Shown: positions 22,811 to 33,036, counted from the stretch's first letter. The stretch: DNA of 64,000 nt from Membranipora membranacea (GCA_914767715.1 OU612067.1:1302001-1366000), one strand, 5' to 3'. The notes: generated from the sequence alone by a model not told the origin. Program-made: numbers and translations.

Positions 22811-25800
22811 GTCCACGAGGTTGTGTACAATGCGGTACATCATCATCAGTTTGGCAGATTTCCTCCTGGCCTGAAGGGACTCCCAGTTGAGACGAGTGAG
22901 CATTTGAGTAATGCTGCTTTGTCTTCTGTAGTCTGAGCAAACAAACCTAGCCGCCTTTTTCTGGACAGATTCCAGTTTGTTGGTGTTCTTGGCAGTGTAC
23001 GGGTCCCATACACTGCAGGCGTATTCTAGCTTGGTTCGCACCAGAGTCTTGTAGCTCAGATCTTTGATTTCCTGAGTACACCGGTAGAGGTTCCTCTGAA
23101 GGAAAGAGAGCTTGTTGTGGGCAGCAGTTGCAGTGGCTTGGATGTGCTCATTCCATGATCCGTCCTTGCTGATAGTGACACCAAGGTAGGTCACCTTGTC
23201 AGTTCTCAGTAGGTCGGTCCCACGGATGGAGTAGTGGTTAAGAATCGGCACTTTCTTCTTCGAGATGGACATGACTTCACATTTCCCTGGATGGAAGGCC
23301 ATACCCCACTCTTTCTCCCATCGCAGTAGACCATCTAGATCTTCTTGTAACAGGTCGCAGTCAGCGTGTCTGTCAATCGGTCTATATATCAGGGCGTCAT
23401 CGGCAAAGAGACGAACATGAGATGAGTTGGTTGCGTAAGTAGGTAGGTCATTGATGAATAGGAGAAAGAGAAGCGGTCCTAGCACACTCCCCTGTGGAAC
23501 ACCGGAGGTGACTGGTGAACTCTCGGATGACTTGTTCTCAATGACTACTTCCTGGGTACGGTCTGAGAGGAAGCTAGAGATCCAGCGGTGCACTTGCTTA
23601 CTAATTCCATATGAGTGGAGTTTGTGGAGCAAGAGATGATGTGGCACACGGTCAAATGCTTTGGAGAAGTCAAGTAGAATGACGTCTGTCTGCTGCCTCC
23701 TGTCGAGCGATCTCATGAAATCGTCGGTGGTGAGGATGAGCTGGGTTTCACAGGATCGTCTGCTGCGGAAACCATGTTGTGCGTCGTTCAGTATGCTATG
23801 GTCTGATAAATGTTGCATAATCTGGCTGTACAGAATGTGCTCCATTGCTTTGCATACGAGTGATGTTAGAGATATTGGTCGATAGTTTGCTGGTATGCTC
23901 GGGTTCCCCTTTTTGAAAATAGGAGAGACCTTAGCATGTTTCCAGTCCTGTGGAATCACTCCTTGGTCCAAGGAGGCTTGGAACATGACCTGAAGAATTG
24001 GCGAGATTGACGGTGCCAATGTCTTCAGGAGAGTTGCAGAGAGGTTGTGGTCGTTCAGATCTTTCAATAGCTTCTCGACGCCTTGACATGAAATCGATAT
24101 CGGTCTCATTTCAGGATGGCTCCAGGTGATCGTAGGCAAGGGCAGTGATGTGTCAGAGGAGAAGACAGAGCTAAACTGATTGTTTAGAAGTCGTGCCTTT
24201 CCAACAGCATCTGACACAGTCACTCCAGCCGGAGTCGACAGAGAGTTGATGCCAGTGCTGGCCTGCTTCTTACTCTTGATGAAAGACCAGAAGCGCTTTT
24301 TGTTTATATCTTCTTTTGGGTCGAAGATTCTGTTGAGGTAGGAACTATGGGCGTCCTTGCAGCAATGATTAGATTGCTTTTTCAACAGATTGTAGGTCTC
24401 TCTGTCAGATTGTGAGCCAGATGACTTCACTCTCTTAAAGGCCCGTTTCTTCCTTCTGCTCATTCTCTTCACTGCTGTTGTCACCCACGGTTGGTGGTGT
24501 CGTGACGACGAGAGCTTAGATGGTACATGCTTCTCCTGAAGGGCTAGCAGGCCAGTCTTGAAACAATTCCACATTACCTCTATTGGAGTTGTGGTGTTGA
24601 ATCGGGCAGCGAAGTCATTGCTGAAGGTCTCTGCAGCCTCTCTCAGGTTGTCAAGCTCTGCTCTTTTCCATAACAGTATCTTCCGTTTGATCGGCTTCAC
24701 TCTCTGGACACGGATATTACTCTTTAACAGCACCATGTCATGGTCGCTGAGTCGATCAGTTACTGTACATGAGGTGATCAGCGAGGGCCTGTTTGTGAAG
24801 AACAAGTCTAGGATGTTTTCCCTTCGTGTTGGCTCCTGGACTGCCTGTTCAAATCGGCATGCAAAGGCAGTGTCTAGCCACATCTGGTTTATTGCTGTGG
24901 TGTAGTTGTGGCCTTTGATAGATGATGATGTCCAGTCCAAGTCTGGGAGATTAAAATCACCTCCTATCCAGATCGCTTTTTTCCTGTGTTTCTTTGAGAT
25001 GTTAACTATTGTGTTGGTGAGATCAGTGGTGTAGTCGATATTATTGTCAGTTGGTCGGTATGCTGATCCTATGATCAGGGATTGGTTGTTTGGCATGGCA
25101 ATTTTGGCAAAGACTGCCTCAGTTTTGTTGTCAGTTGGGATCTGCTCAGCGACAAGGCTCTTTTCTACAGCAAGTAGTACTCCCCCATGACGATCTGTTG
25201 TCCTGTCTCTCCTGTAGACCTCATAGGATGACGGGAAGATCTCACTGTTTAAGATGTCAGGATGTAGCCATGTCTCTGTACCCATGATAATATGAGGTTT
25301 CTCTGTCTCGATAGTGTGGAGAAGGCTAGCCTTCTTGTTGTTGACACTCTGGAAGTTCACAACAAGAATATGCAGGTTTTGGTTGGTGATTTGATGCTTT
25401 TCTCTTGTGGCAAGCGGAGAGGAATGTGCTACCGGGGAGTTGTCTGCACTGGTCAGACTGAGAATACTCCTTGTACATGAACCATCGGTGGTAAACCTAT
25501 TTGATGTCTCTAATGAGTCATTTGAGAAGAATGATGAGTGGAAATTAGGTAAACCACAGTTTGTACAGTGCCATGAGATATTATTTAGGCCGCTATAAAT
25601 AGCATCGCTCATCCCCATACATCTGGTGTGATACCATAGTTCGCATGTATCACAAGCTACTCCCTTTTGATTTGACTTGACAGGCTGCTCACAAATTTGG
25701 CATGGGAACTTTATGTTCCTAGTCTTTTTTGTCATAGTCTTTGGTGGGCCAGGATTTTGTTCAATGTCTCCTGAAACAATCAGTACAAGTAAGGAGGCAC

Positions 25801-26098
25801 CCACAATGGTTCTCAGTCGAGCAGGGGTGTGTGAGGATTCTGAGGGTGGTAGGATCAGGTTTACAGTCTTACCATAAGCATGGAGTCCTCTCTTTATCAA
25901 CAGTTTTCCTGACCTGCTCCAACACACAGACAAAAATATAGATTTTCTGAATGGGTTGGAAATCAGTGACTTACTACTAGCATTGATGATGCTCTCCTTA
26001 TCTTTGATAAGTGGTTCAGTGTTTGATTGAGTGGCGTAGATAGTCTTACCAACCAAGCAGATGATCAGGTATATGCCTGGCAGTGATGTGAAGATCAT
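22700..26098 (-). CDS. LINE ORF: 2A motif, PHD finger, endonuclease, reverse transcriptase
   Basis: An uninterrupted frame of 1132 codons. The first ~22 residues are hydrophobic and signal-peptide-like. A 2A motif lies at 111-118. A Cys/His-rich C4HC3 PHD finger lies at about 133-184 (CQICEQP, CDTCELWYHTRC, WHCTNC). The endonuclease spans about 245-470 (GTETWL, GGDFNLPDLDW, LSDHDMVLL). The reverse transcriptase spans about 640-960 (FSKAFDRVPH, GVPQGSVLGPLLF, catalytic FADDALIY), followed by the C-terminal CSVWDP and KKAARFV region. The last ~40 residues are out of frame relative to the family: the expected end (AIRLWNSLPP...) continues in another frame to a stop at 22618, so a 1-nt indel lies near 22795-22815. 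There is no separate ORF1. Confidence 0.93.
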   Translation of the reverse strand: MIFTSLPGIYLIICLVGKTIYATQSNTEPLIKDKESIINASSKSLISNPFRKSIFLSVCWSRSGKLLIKRGLHAYGKTVNLILPPSESSHTPARLRTIVGASLLVLIVSGDIEQNPGPPKTMTKKTRNIKFPCQICEQPVKSNQKGVACDTCELWYHTRCMGMSDAIYSGLNNISWHCTNCGLPNFHSSFFSNDSLETSNRFTTDGSCTRSILSLTSADNSPVAHSSPLATREKHQITNQNLHILVVNFQSVNNKKASLLHTIETEKPHIIMGTETWLHPDILNSEIFPSSYEVYRRDRTTDRHGGVLLAVEKSLVAEQIPTDNKTEAVFAKIAMPNNQSLIIGSAYRPTDNNIDYTTDLTNTIVNISKKHRKKAIWIGGDFNLPDLDWTSSSIKGHNYTTAINQMWLDTAFACRFEQAVQEPTRRENILDLFFTNRPSLITSCTVTDRLSDHDMVLLKSNIRVQRVKPIKRKILLWKRAELDNLREAAETFSNDFAARFNTTTPIEVMWNCFKTGLLALQEKHVPSKLSSSRHHQPWVTTAVKRMSRRKKRAFKRVKSSGSQSDRETYNLLKKQSNHCCKDAHSSYLNRIFDPKEDINKKRFWSFIKSKKQASTGINSLSTPAGVTVSDAVGKARLLNNQFSSVFSSDTSLPLPTITWSHPEMRPISISCQGVEKLLKDLNDHNLSATLLKTLAPSISPILQVMFQASLDQGVIPQDWKHAKVSPIFKKGNPSIPANYRPISLTSLVCKAMEHILYSQIMQHLSDHSILNDAQHGFRSRRSCETQLILTTDDFMRSLDRRQQTDVILLDFSKAFDRVPHHLLLHKLHSYGISKQVHRWISSFLSDRTQEVVIENKSSESSPVTSGVPQGSVLGPLLFLLFINDLPTYATNSSHVRLFADDALIYRPIDRHADCDLLQEDLDGLLRWEKEWGMAFHPGKCEVMSISKKKVPILNHYSIRGTDLLRTDKVTYLGVTISKDGSWNEHIQATATAAHNKLSFLQRNLYRCTQEIKDLSYKTLVRTKLEYACSVWDPYTAKNTNKLESVQKKAARFVCSDYRRQSSITQMLTRLNWESLQARRKSAKLMMMYRIVHNLVDIHPTQLQLHRSPVYTATHRNRRVQVRFCPDSHPAME
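25745..25768 (-). other. 2A-like ribosome-skipping motif DIEQNPGP
   Basis: Residues 111-118 of the LINE ORF match the D(V/I)ExNPGP 2A consensus. They are preceded by the hydrophobic run ASLLVLIVSG, typical of active 2As. Ribosome skipping would release an N-terminal ~117-residue product and leave Pro as the first residue of the PHD-EN-RT protein. 2A motifs in N-termini of APE-type LINEs are known from several invertebrates. Activity of this copy is inferred, not shown. Confidence 0.85.
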
Positions 26099-26327
26099 GT
26101 TGCCTGGTTTCCTGGGCGTCAGATATGGCGGGAAAATCTTGGAATAGATTTTCTATGTTTTCTTCTCTCTGGTCTGGTTGTTTTCCTTGGGATTTCTTTC
26201 CTTCTGCAAGTGTTGTCCTGGTGTTGCTTTCTCTTATTGGTTTGGTTCGCCAGCAGGGTTGGTTGGGTCCTCTTTGGACAACTTCAAGAATATTTTCTTC
26301 AGCTTTGAGAAAATTTGACTTTTACCC

Positions 26328-26340
26328 ACGCATGCGCACT
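26328..26340 (-). promoter_or_regulatory. NRF-1-like palindrome upstream of TMEM11
   Basis: ACGCATGCGCACT (reverse complement AGTGCGCATGCGT) fits the NRF-1 consensus YGCGCAYGCGCR at most positions. It lies about 185 bp before the TMEM11 ATG. NRF-1 controls many nuclear genes for mitochondrial proteins, which suits TMEM11. However, the LINE 5' end is not delimited, so the motif could belong to the element's own 5' UTR promoter. Confidence 0.35.
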
Positions 26341-26522
26341 TTTCTCAGCTTCCTTCACCCAGAAGACATTTTAAGCTTCTCGTTGCAAGAAAAACTATGT
26401 TTTCCTACCCCCACAGTACATATACCTATATATAATTGCCTATTGCCATACTATCCCTCCTCGTTCGGATAAAGTGCAACAATATAATTTGTAAAATCAG
26501 GTAAAATTACGCATTTCATAAT

Positions 26523-28653
26523 ATGAACGCGCTAGTTTTTGACAACAAGGGTCAAATTACACCTTCACTGCGGGACGCGCAGAGTGGTACTCCAGGTAGG
26601 GAGTTCGTCTGCGGAGACCTCCTGATTTCTTCGTCTACCAACTTGAAACTTGTCATGAATGAAACCAATGAACTAAACCTTAGTTCATTGATGAAACCAC
26701 CTTGAGTCCAATCAAGTAGTTAGTTCAGTTATGTTTAGTCATTTACCCAATCTTTATAACACCACCTACCATTGCTATATTTGTTCTAACATGTGTTTGG
26801 GTTTAATCTGTATTATGATGTTCTGATCTTCTCATCCAACAGAATTTACTCTGCAGCAAACATTCACTCACAATCTCCACTGCACTCCTCTGGCCAATAA
26901 GTCATTGTCAACTTTCTCTCTTGATAAGGAATTTTAGTAACCCGGGTTCTGACAAGTCTTAAATGTTGTTAGGCTATGGTGAAGCCCCAACTATGTGGTA
27001 AGTAGAGCTAAGGCTTTTGTAGTTTGTGTTCATTGAAGCATGCTGTTTTTATTGTAAAAGTATCAAGCTGATAAAATATTTTTAACACGCATAGGCCATA
27101 TCAATGAGCCCATTTTAGTTCTTTCTTGAACTAATTTTGCTAACCACATAGAATTTCTGGATTCAAGGAGACTTCTCATACTCAGCAGCTGCTGATTTGT
27201 GTGGCACATAGTTTTTCTTAATGTGGGTCTCCTAGCTAAGGGATTTGCTAGTATTTTACCATGGCTGCTAGCTTCCAAAGGTGAGTAATACAAGAATGTG
27301 AACTTCTTGAATTGCAAATCTAGTCTATCTGCAACAACAAGAATGAATAATAAATGAAATAATTGCTATCTTCTTGGCAAAGATTGTCAAGACATGCCAC
27401 TGACAGGCATGCAGTAGCACATTGTGTAGGAAATATTGTTAGCTCAATGTACTCCCATTGGTTAGCTAGGACAATGTATGTGCATGTATGTGGAGCAAGG
27501 AATACTCCTTGGGTGGAGTAATACCTCTCTGCACACAATTACTCACCCAATGATGAATAATAACATTTAAAAACAAAGCTAACACACATGGTAATTGTCC
27601 TATGTGTTAGGATGGTGGTATGGCTTTGTATGCCTATCTTTATACATTATTTAGGGAGTTTCCAACTCCTTGATCTATCCATATATGTACGTAATACATG
27701 CTAAGCTATGGGTCATCTTCATTCCATTCCTCCATCGGTTTTTATGACTTTTATGATGATGATGATTTCCCAGGGATGATCTTTTTGAGGTTTGCTCGGA
27801 CATGACCAGAAACAGTCATGACGCGTTCATGTAAGCCTATGCTTCGTTATATTAACTATTCTCATTTTACCACCTCATCGAAACTGTGTCGCATATAAGG
27901 TCAGCTTTGCAGTAGTCTGTTTGTATATTAATTCTGGTGAACGATTAGGACCTACAGTCATAATAGTACAATGCATAAATACTTAAACATGTTAAAGAAA
28001 TGTCGCAAACAGTAAAAACCTGGTTGACAATAATGGTGGGTTTTAAAATCGCGATGATGAACGAGTTATGTACATACCATATACCACAGTAGTTTTTTTA
28101 ATATCTCTTGCAACTATGCAAAGTTGCCGCTTTTATTTTTTACATTCGTATATCTTCTCTTTCCACTAGGCCAGAATATTTTATCATAAGAGAAGTTTAC
28201 GAACAGGGCGGAATGGAGGACTTTGAGAATGAGTTAGATCAAGCATTGGACATGGAGACGGAGACCATCGTTATCGAACCGATCGAGCTCGGGTTGGAGA
28301 CTGCTCGCTGGATTTCACTCGGTAACTTCCTCCACAAGGCATCTGTAGTTTGTGGGATAGCTACACTCGGGTTCAGCCGCACCAGTAAACTACAATTCCT
28401 TGTACCACTGGGCTGTACAAGTTTTATATGTGCCGGAGTTTACCTCATCTCCTGGCAATACGATCCATGCTGCAAATATCAAGTTGAAAAGGACATGAGA
28501 AACATTGGGAAACTGCCGTTACACAAACTAGTGTCCAGCTCACCCGTCGTTCTCGTAAGAAAGGACGATTCACGCAGAAAATTCCTCCACAACACATTAG
28601 CACTTTTATCCATCTCCATCTGCTGTTGGAAGATCTACAAATCCTACGCATGA
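26523..28653 (+). CDS. TMEM11: TMEM11, mitochondrial inner-membrane morphology protein
   Basis: TMEM11/PMI is an inner-membrane protein that shapes cristae and associates with MICOS. Exon 2 (28175-28653) is clear: it matches the family from YFIIREVYEQ through IVIEP, ETARWISLGNFLHK, ISWQYDPCCKYQVE and PVVLVRKDDSRRKFLHNT to the stop. Three hydrophobic segments lie at about 75-95, 100-122 and 162-180. Exon 1 (26523-26595) is my inference. Its ATG frame ends CCA G|GTAGGG in phase 1, and joining to the AG at 28173-28174 rebuilds a Glu codon and gives 183 aa, close to the ~192 of vertebrate TMEM11. An AG four bases earlier would need a different first exon. The 1.58-kb intron has no other feature that I recognise. 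Confidence 0.9.
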
Positions 28654-28829
28654 TTTATGGGCAGTTAGACAGTCAATCACCTCGTTTTGTGACCAAAGAA
28701 GGGACAGGTGCATGTTTTTAGGCAACAAGATATACCTGCAATCTCGTTTTTATGTTTCCAGGCTACATTTCGTCATCTAAACTGATTGAGATGTTTCCAT
28801 AACCAATTGAGCCCCTAATATTCTATAAT

Positions 28830-28835
28830 AATAAA
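28830..28835 (+). terminator. TMEM11 poly(A) signal
   Basis: AATAAA 177 nt after the TMEM11 stop, the first clear signal downstream. Confidence 0.6.
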
Positions 28836-28849
28836 ATGATCATAACTAC

Positions 28850-30867
28850 GGCACATTGTCCACCTCAGGTTGTGAACCTTATATCAAATGAAGACAGTAT
28901 TGTGTCAAATCTGTGTGACAATGATCAAATTTATTTTAAGCTTGAAGCAAAGCAGTTTTGCTTGAATGATTGAAAATTTGTCATTTCCTCTCCAACCAGG
29001 CTTGATTGATTGATCAGTGACTGCTCCCCGCTACAGATTGAGTCTTTTATCTTCAAAGTGATTATTACCTCTGAAGATTCACAATGGAATCTAGCCCAGA
29101 TTAGGCTGGCCACCTGTTAAGTCTAGTCACATCTCATAATTGTACTGTAACTATTTGGTTCTTATTCTGCATATTGGATTTTCTGCATATTGCAAAATTG
29201 CAAGTTAATGTGTGAAAGGATTGATTTGTGCTTCCTATTGACCTGTGGTGTCAATGAGACTAGATATGACAAGTTACATGTAAATTAGTGACACTGTGTT
29301 ATTCACACCTGTGTACAATTTAATCACCAAGTACACTTCTGTATGAAGGCTGTAACGCTATGCTAATCAGAATACAAACACAACCTAACAAGCTACAACT
29401 TTTCTAAAATTATCTCATAGGTTATAATGGGCACTTGTAGATGATGAAAATCTATTGGTGATGCTCTTTATAAATACCGGACAGCAGCCTTTCATGAAAC
29501 ATACTGGCTCGATGAGCTGACCGTATTCAACCAAAGATCTGTCTGACAACATTGAGGTATTGTAAAACCACATCACTCTTTAATGTAATTCAACTGGATA
29601 AATATTCCCTTATGTCTACACTATAATCATTTGAATTATTCTGGTACCTGGATCTTATTGAGAATAGATACCATACTCTAGTCTTATCAAGGAGTCTGTA
29701 ACTCTCTGGTCTTATCTTATGCTTAATAGTCAGAGAAACAAGGAGAATCAGAACAGAATTATGATTATATTTGCTCTCTATGACAAGTCTCTACAAAAAA
29801 AGTCGAATACTGGTTTGCTCATGCCTTCAGTGTGATAGCAACTGTGAACAAATTATGAATATATATATGCTTATAATGGCGATAACAATAAAATTTAAGC
29901 GTAGTAAGCATGTGCTGATATCATCACTTCTGGTCAAAAGCTGTATCTCTTACTCTTTGAAGCCTCTGCTTGTACCTTTATTCAAACTTATGTACTTGGG
30001 AGTTTTGCTCTCATTAAACATGAGAGGCAAACTACGAGGCCTGTCGTACCGTTTACAGTTATACCTCCAAAATCGATGGAGCGTATTTCAATATATATTC
30101 AAGCTCATCTAGGCATATTAAGTGACACTAAGTGAATGAGGATGATAACAGTTTCAAACAATTTTTAACAAAGTAAACAACAATATAGAGTACCGTATGT
30201 CGCATGATATTGCGTGTGTATCATATAGTATTTATTACATGCTGCTCATCGCCACAAGGATAAATCTCCCTGATCACAGTGGTTATAGAGAGCGACTGAT
30301 AAACCCAGGACATACGCTGTGATTCATTTTAAGTAAATTATAAATGTATCATTGAATTCCTGGTGCATGTTTTGAGTGTACTGCAGTAGGTGTCGGCATC
30401 AGGGTCTTGTCTTGTCAGTGTTGTCAGTCGTCCGGCTTTCTTTTAATTAACAGAATAAAATTATCTGGGCTGTCTGTCATAAGGTGATTTTGGAGTAAAA
30501 TAATAACGGGGCATTCCTTGGGTTCCAATTCTTGACTCTCAACTAAAAACATGTATTTCAGAGAATTTTTCCATTGTAGTCAACAGTAAACATGATTCTA
30601 CTCACTAATTTTATAATTCTAATCCTTTGAGATTATCAATCTCTGTGAAACAACAGATGTACAATGATTGTGAATATCTGAGTGGATTAATAAGGGGGTA
30701 ATAACCTGTCTCCAACTAAGCGTTATATTACTACATCAAGAGGTAATAAGATATTCCTGGCTACACTCCTGTACCATGTAGTGAATTACGACAGTTAGTT
30801 GGTCAAAGTGTCAGTTCATGATCTCGGATCCACTGGAAGCACCTCGCACACAGCTGAAGAAATCAAT
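28850..30867. other. Intergenic stretch, no gene recognised
   Basis: AT-rich sequence between TMEM11 and the EMI-like gene. A frame of 113 codons at 29771-30112 has no family resemblance, no recognisable splice context and skewed composition, so it was not called. The end of the stretch should contain the promoter of the EMI-like gene. Confidence 0.5.
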
Positions 30868-32611
30868 ATGAATTCGGCGTATATTGTTATACTTGTGTCT
30901 GTATTTGCAGCTGTTTGTCACTCACAGTTCACTGGCCAGTAAGTAAAAACTCATTTTGTCTATAGAGAGTTTTCTGAGCTCTTATTTATGCCTCAATTCG
31001 GAGTTGTCCTCTCTCGAGTTTGGTACTTTTAACCCACGCCGCATAGGAAAAACCTGCTGAAAGAGGGTTATATTGAAAACCGCTTATGTTAAGATAAAAA
31101 TGATTTTTAATTCTGAGTCTGCACATTACAAACCCTGTGAGACAGGGTTTCCAAATCATTGGAGGCTTGGAATGTTGATAAATCTTAATTTTAGTGACGA
31201 AACTCTGAAAGATTCTGCCTAATTGTCCGCAAAACAGGCAGAAAATGCTATAATTGACTATCCAAATACTAAAATTATTTCCCAAACTATGTCTTTATGA
31301 GTTTTCAATGCTGCAGATTCTGAATCAAAAATAATTTTTATCCCATCAAAAAGCGGTTTTCAAGATAACCCTCTTTTCAGCACGTTTTTCCTATGCGGCG
31401 TGGGTTAAAAGTACCAAAATGGAGAGAGGACAACTCCAAATTGAGGCATAAATAAGAGCTCACAAAACTGTCTATTGTGTTAGCTATAAACAAATCTACG
31501 CTTGAAAAAATGGTTGCAGCGATCAATATAGGTGCTACTGACTTGCTGTTGTTTACTCAATTAATCATTACCTTTTATGTTCCTCTTGTATCCATTGCCA
31601 ATCATATCATTAGTGTCAAAAATTGAGAAAGCTACATCAAAATGATGATGTCGATATTAACTGGTTTCACAGCTTTTTTTTGCCATGGCTCTAAATAGAG
31701 CTTGCTTTCCCCTGTAGAAATGCTCAGCACTGGTGTTGTAAGGTAGATGATCAGGAGCCCCGCCCCTTGCTGCAGACCAGTAAGGTTGTACACTATGAGA
31801 AACAGACTGTGGCTGTCAGGACTGGATATGAAGGCTGCGGATTGTGGGGTGCCGGCAGGTGCTCCCTGTATACAGCTAGATACAAGTAAGCTTTTTATAA
31901 AACAAAGCGTAATTCAAACCGACAAACCTTGCTGCAAAATTCACTATTGATAACATATAACCTAGAGGAGCTTAGTATTCGCTCAGGTATGCGAGTTCAG
32001 ATATGCAATAAATAGCTTAAAGTCCGGATTGAAAGAAGAGAGTTGATGTTGAACTGTATGTGGATAATAGGTTTGGTAGATTTGAGTAATCAGCTGTTAA
32101 TATGAGTATTATTTTTTGAGCTATTCCTGTGTCAGGAATATAAAGTGATAAACATCAGTTATATATTGTAGGGCTGTACAGAAGTATGGTATATCGTACA
32201 GACAGACAGCACTATTCGAGGATTGTCCCACAAAACATCTCGTGTGCTGTGCTCAGTATCACCTTGTAGCTGGTCAGTGTATGCGTAAGTATTTTATCTT
32301 CTGTTTGTATAAAATCTGCTGACTGGTTTACTTTTAAACGCTTGCTGGCAAAAAGTTCAACACTCTTGGCTGTACTGACTTTACTAGCTTCTTTAAACAA
32401 TTAGGCAAGGAACAGTGACAAATCATTAGAAAGTTGTACAAAAAGGATTTTCTACATATGTCATATACAAAATTTTTACAGAATCATTTTTTTGGTGTAC
32501 TACTAGCTTGTTTGTGCATTTTTAGATGGAAATTTGTTGAACAAGCACATTGATGACATCGAGTTCCTGAATGGCCTGGGAGTTCTTCATACTGGTGGAG
32601 CAGAAAACTAG
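30868..32611 (+). CDS. Small secreted cysteine-rich protein, EMI-domain-like
   Basis: Four exons, 30868-30938, 31718-31885, 32172-32284 and 32526-32611, join in frame to 438 nt and 145 aa. Residues 1-19 are a classic signal peptide (hydrophobic IVILVSVFAAVCHS). The mature part has about eight Cys in the order WCC, GYEGCG, GRCS, EDCP, LVCC, GQC. The aromatic-rich middle (TGYEGCGLWGAGRCSLY) and the closing CC pair resemble the EMI domain of extracellular matrix and EGF-type proteins, but here the domain stands alone with a short 28-residue tail. The likely role is as an extracellular or matrix protein. The EMI call is from pattern only. Intron 1 (30939-31717) carries a MITE. Confidence 0.72.
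30965..31472. mobile_element. MITE copy 1, TA-flanked, long terminal inverted repeats
   Basis: The 508-bp element has TA at both ends (30963-30964, 31473-31474). Its terminal inverted repeats start gagagttttctgagctc and extend about 140 bp, including the shared block with ccgcataggaaaa and gtacttttaaccc. TA target duplication suggests Tc1/mariner-type mobilisation. It lies in intron 1 of the EMI-like gene. The interior matches copy 2 at 38712-39177 in the opposite orientation. No coding capacity. Confidence 0.88.
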
Positions 32612-32615
32612 AAGA

Positions 32616-32621
32616 AATAAA
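32616..32621 (+). terminator. EMI-like gene poly(A) signal
   Basis: AATAAA only 4 nt after the stop codon, with a second AATAAA at 32661-32666. Either would give a very short 3' UTR. Confidence 0.45.
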
Positions 32622-32794
32622 ATATTGATATTTTTACTCAGCTGTTAACTATTTGATATCAATAAATGGAAAAAAAAGTCATTAAAAGTTTGATACAGTA
32701 AAAACTCTGGTCTGCTAAGACATGTCAGCTTAACACTCCAATGTAGTCTATGAGGTTACTCAATCCGAATTTTTCTATTCCTCTTTATTGATGA

Positions 32795-33036
32795 TTAAAA
32801 CCAGATGTCCTGCCACTTGCCACATCCCGAAGCATAGACGGTGAAATTCATTGCCTTAGTGGCGAGGCCGCAATATCTGCGCCAGGTTGCTCTCTGTTTG
32901 CAGGCAGGTCGTAGCACACCTGGGGCCGGGGGCCAACCAAACCCCTGTAGGTCATGGGCTACTGTGGGATTCGTACTCACAACCTTCAGCATTTGCATGC
33001 TAAAGTTACGGCACTTTAAGCAACTGTGCCACCTCC
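32795..33036 (-). mobile_element. tRNA-derived SINE (minus strand)
   Basis: Read on the minus strand from 33036, the sequence starts GGAGGTGGCACAGTTGCTTA, containing an A-box-like TGGCACAGTTGC. About 55 nt later comes a B-box-like GAGTACGAATCCC. These are the internal pol III promoter boxes of a tRNA-derived SINE head. A GC-richer body follows to about 32800. Its 3' tail and target duplication were not resolved. Confidence 0.6.

Larger units (their letters stand above)
22430..26400 (-). mobile_element. APE-type non-LTR retrotransposon (LINE, CR1/L2-like), nearly full length
   Basis: The element reads right to left. A 17-nt poly(A) tail (T run 22430-22446) ends a 3' UTR of about 170 nt, which follows the end of the coding region at 22618. 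The coding region contains a hydrophobic N-terminus, a 2A motif, a PHD-type zinc finger, an apurinic endonuclease and a reverse transcriptase. The 5' boundary is not resolved: no target-site duplication was found, and the 5' end may lie anywhere from about 26330 to 26500, next to the TMEM11 start. A single frameshift near the 3' end of the ORF suggests a fairly young copy. The insertion separates DHRS7B from TMEM11. Confidence 0.88.

Noticed and set aside
25745-25768. 2A motif as evidence for an integrated virus
   Set aside because: The surrounding ORF has PHD, endonuclease and LINE reverse transcriptase domains. No capsid or viral polymerase features are present.
23451-25941. Several + strand frames of 60-115 codons across the LINE
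   Set aside because: They are shadows of the minus-strand LINE ORF, with no independent features.
28108-28174. In-frame upstream ATG of TMEM11 exon 2 as the start
   Set aside because: The 22 extra codons cover a polypyrimidine tract and splice acceptor. A first exon at 26523-26595 joins in phase and gives a family-like length.
29771-30112. 113-codon + strand frame between TMEM11 and the EMI-like gene
   Set aside because: No family resemblance, no splice or start context, low-complexity hydrophobic composition in AT-rich DNA.
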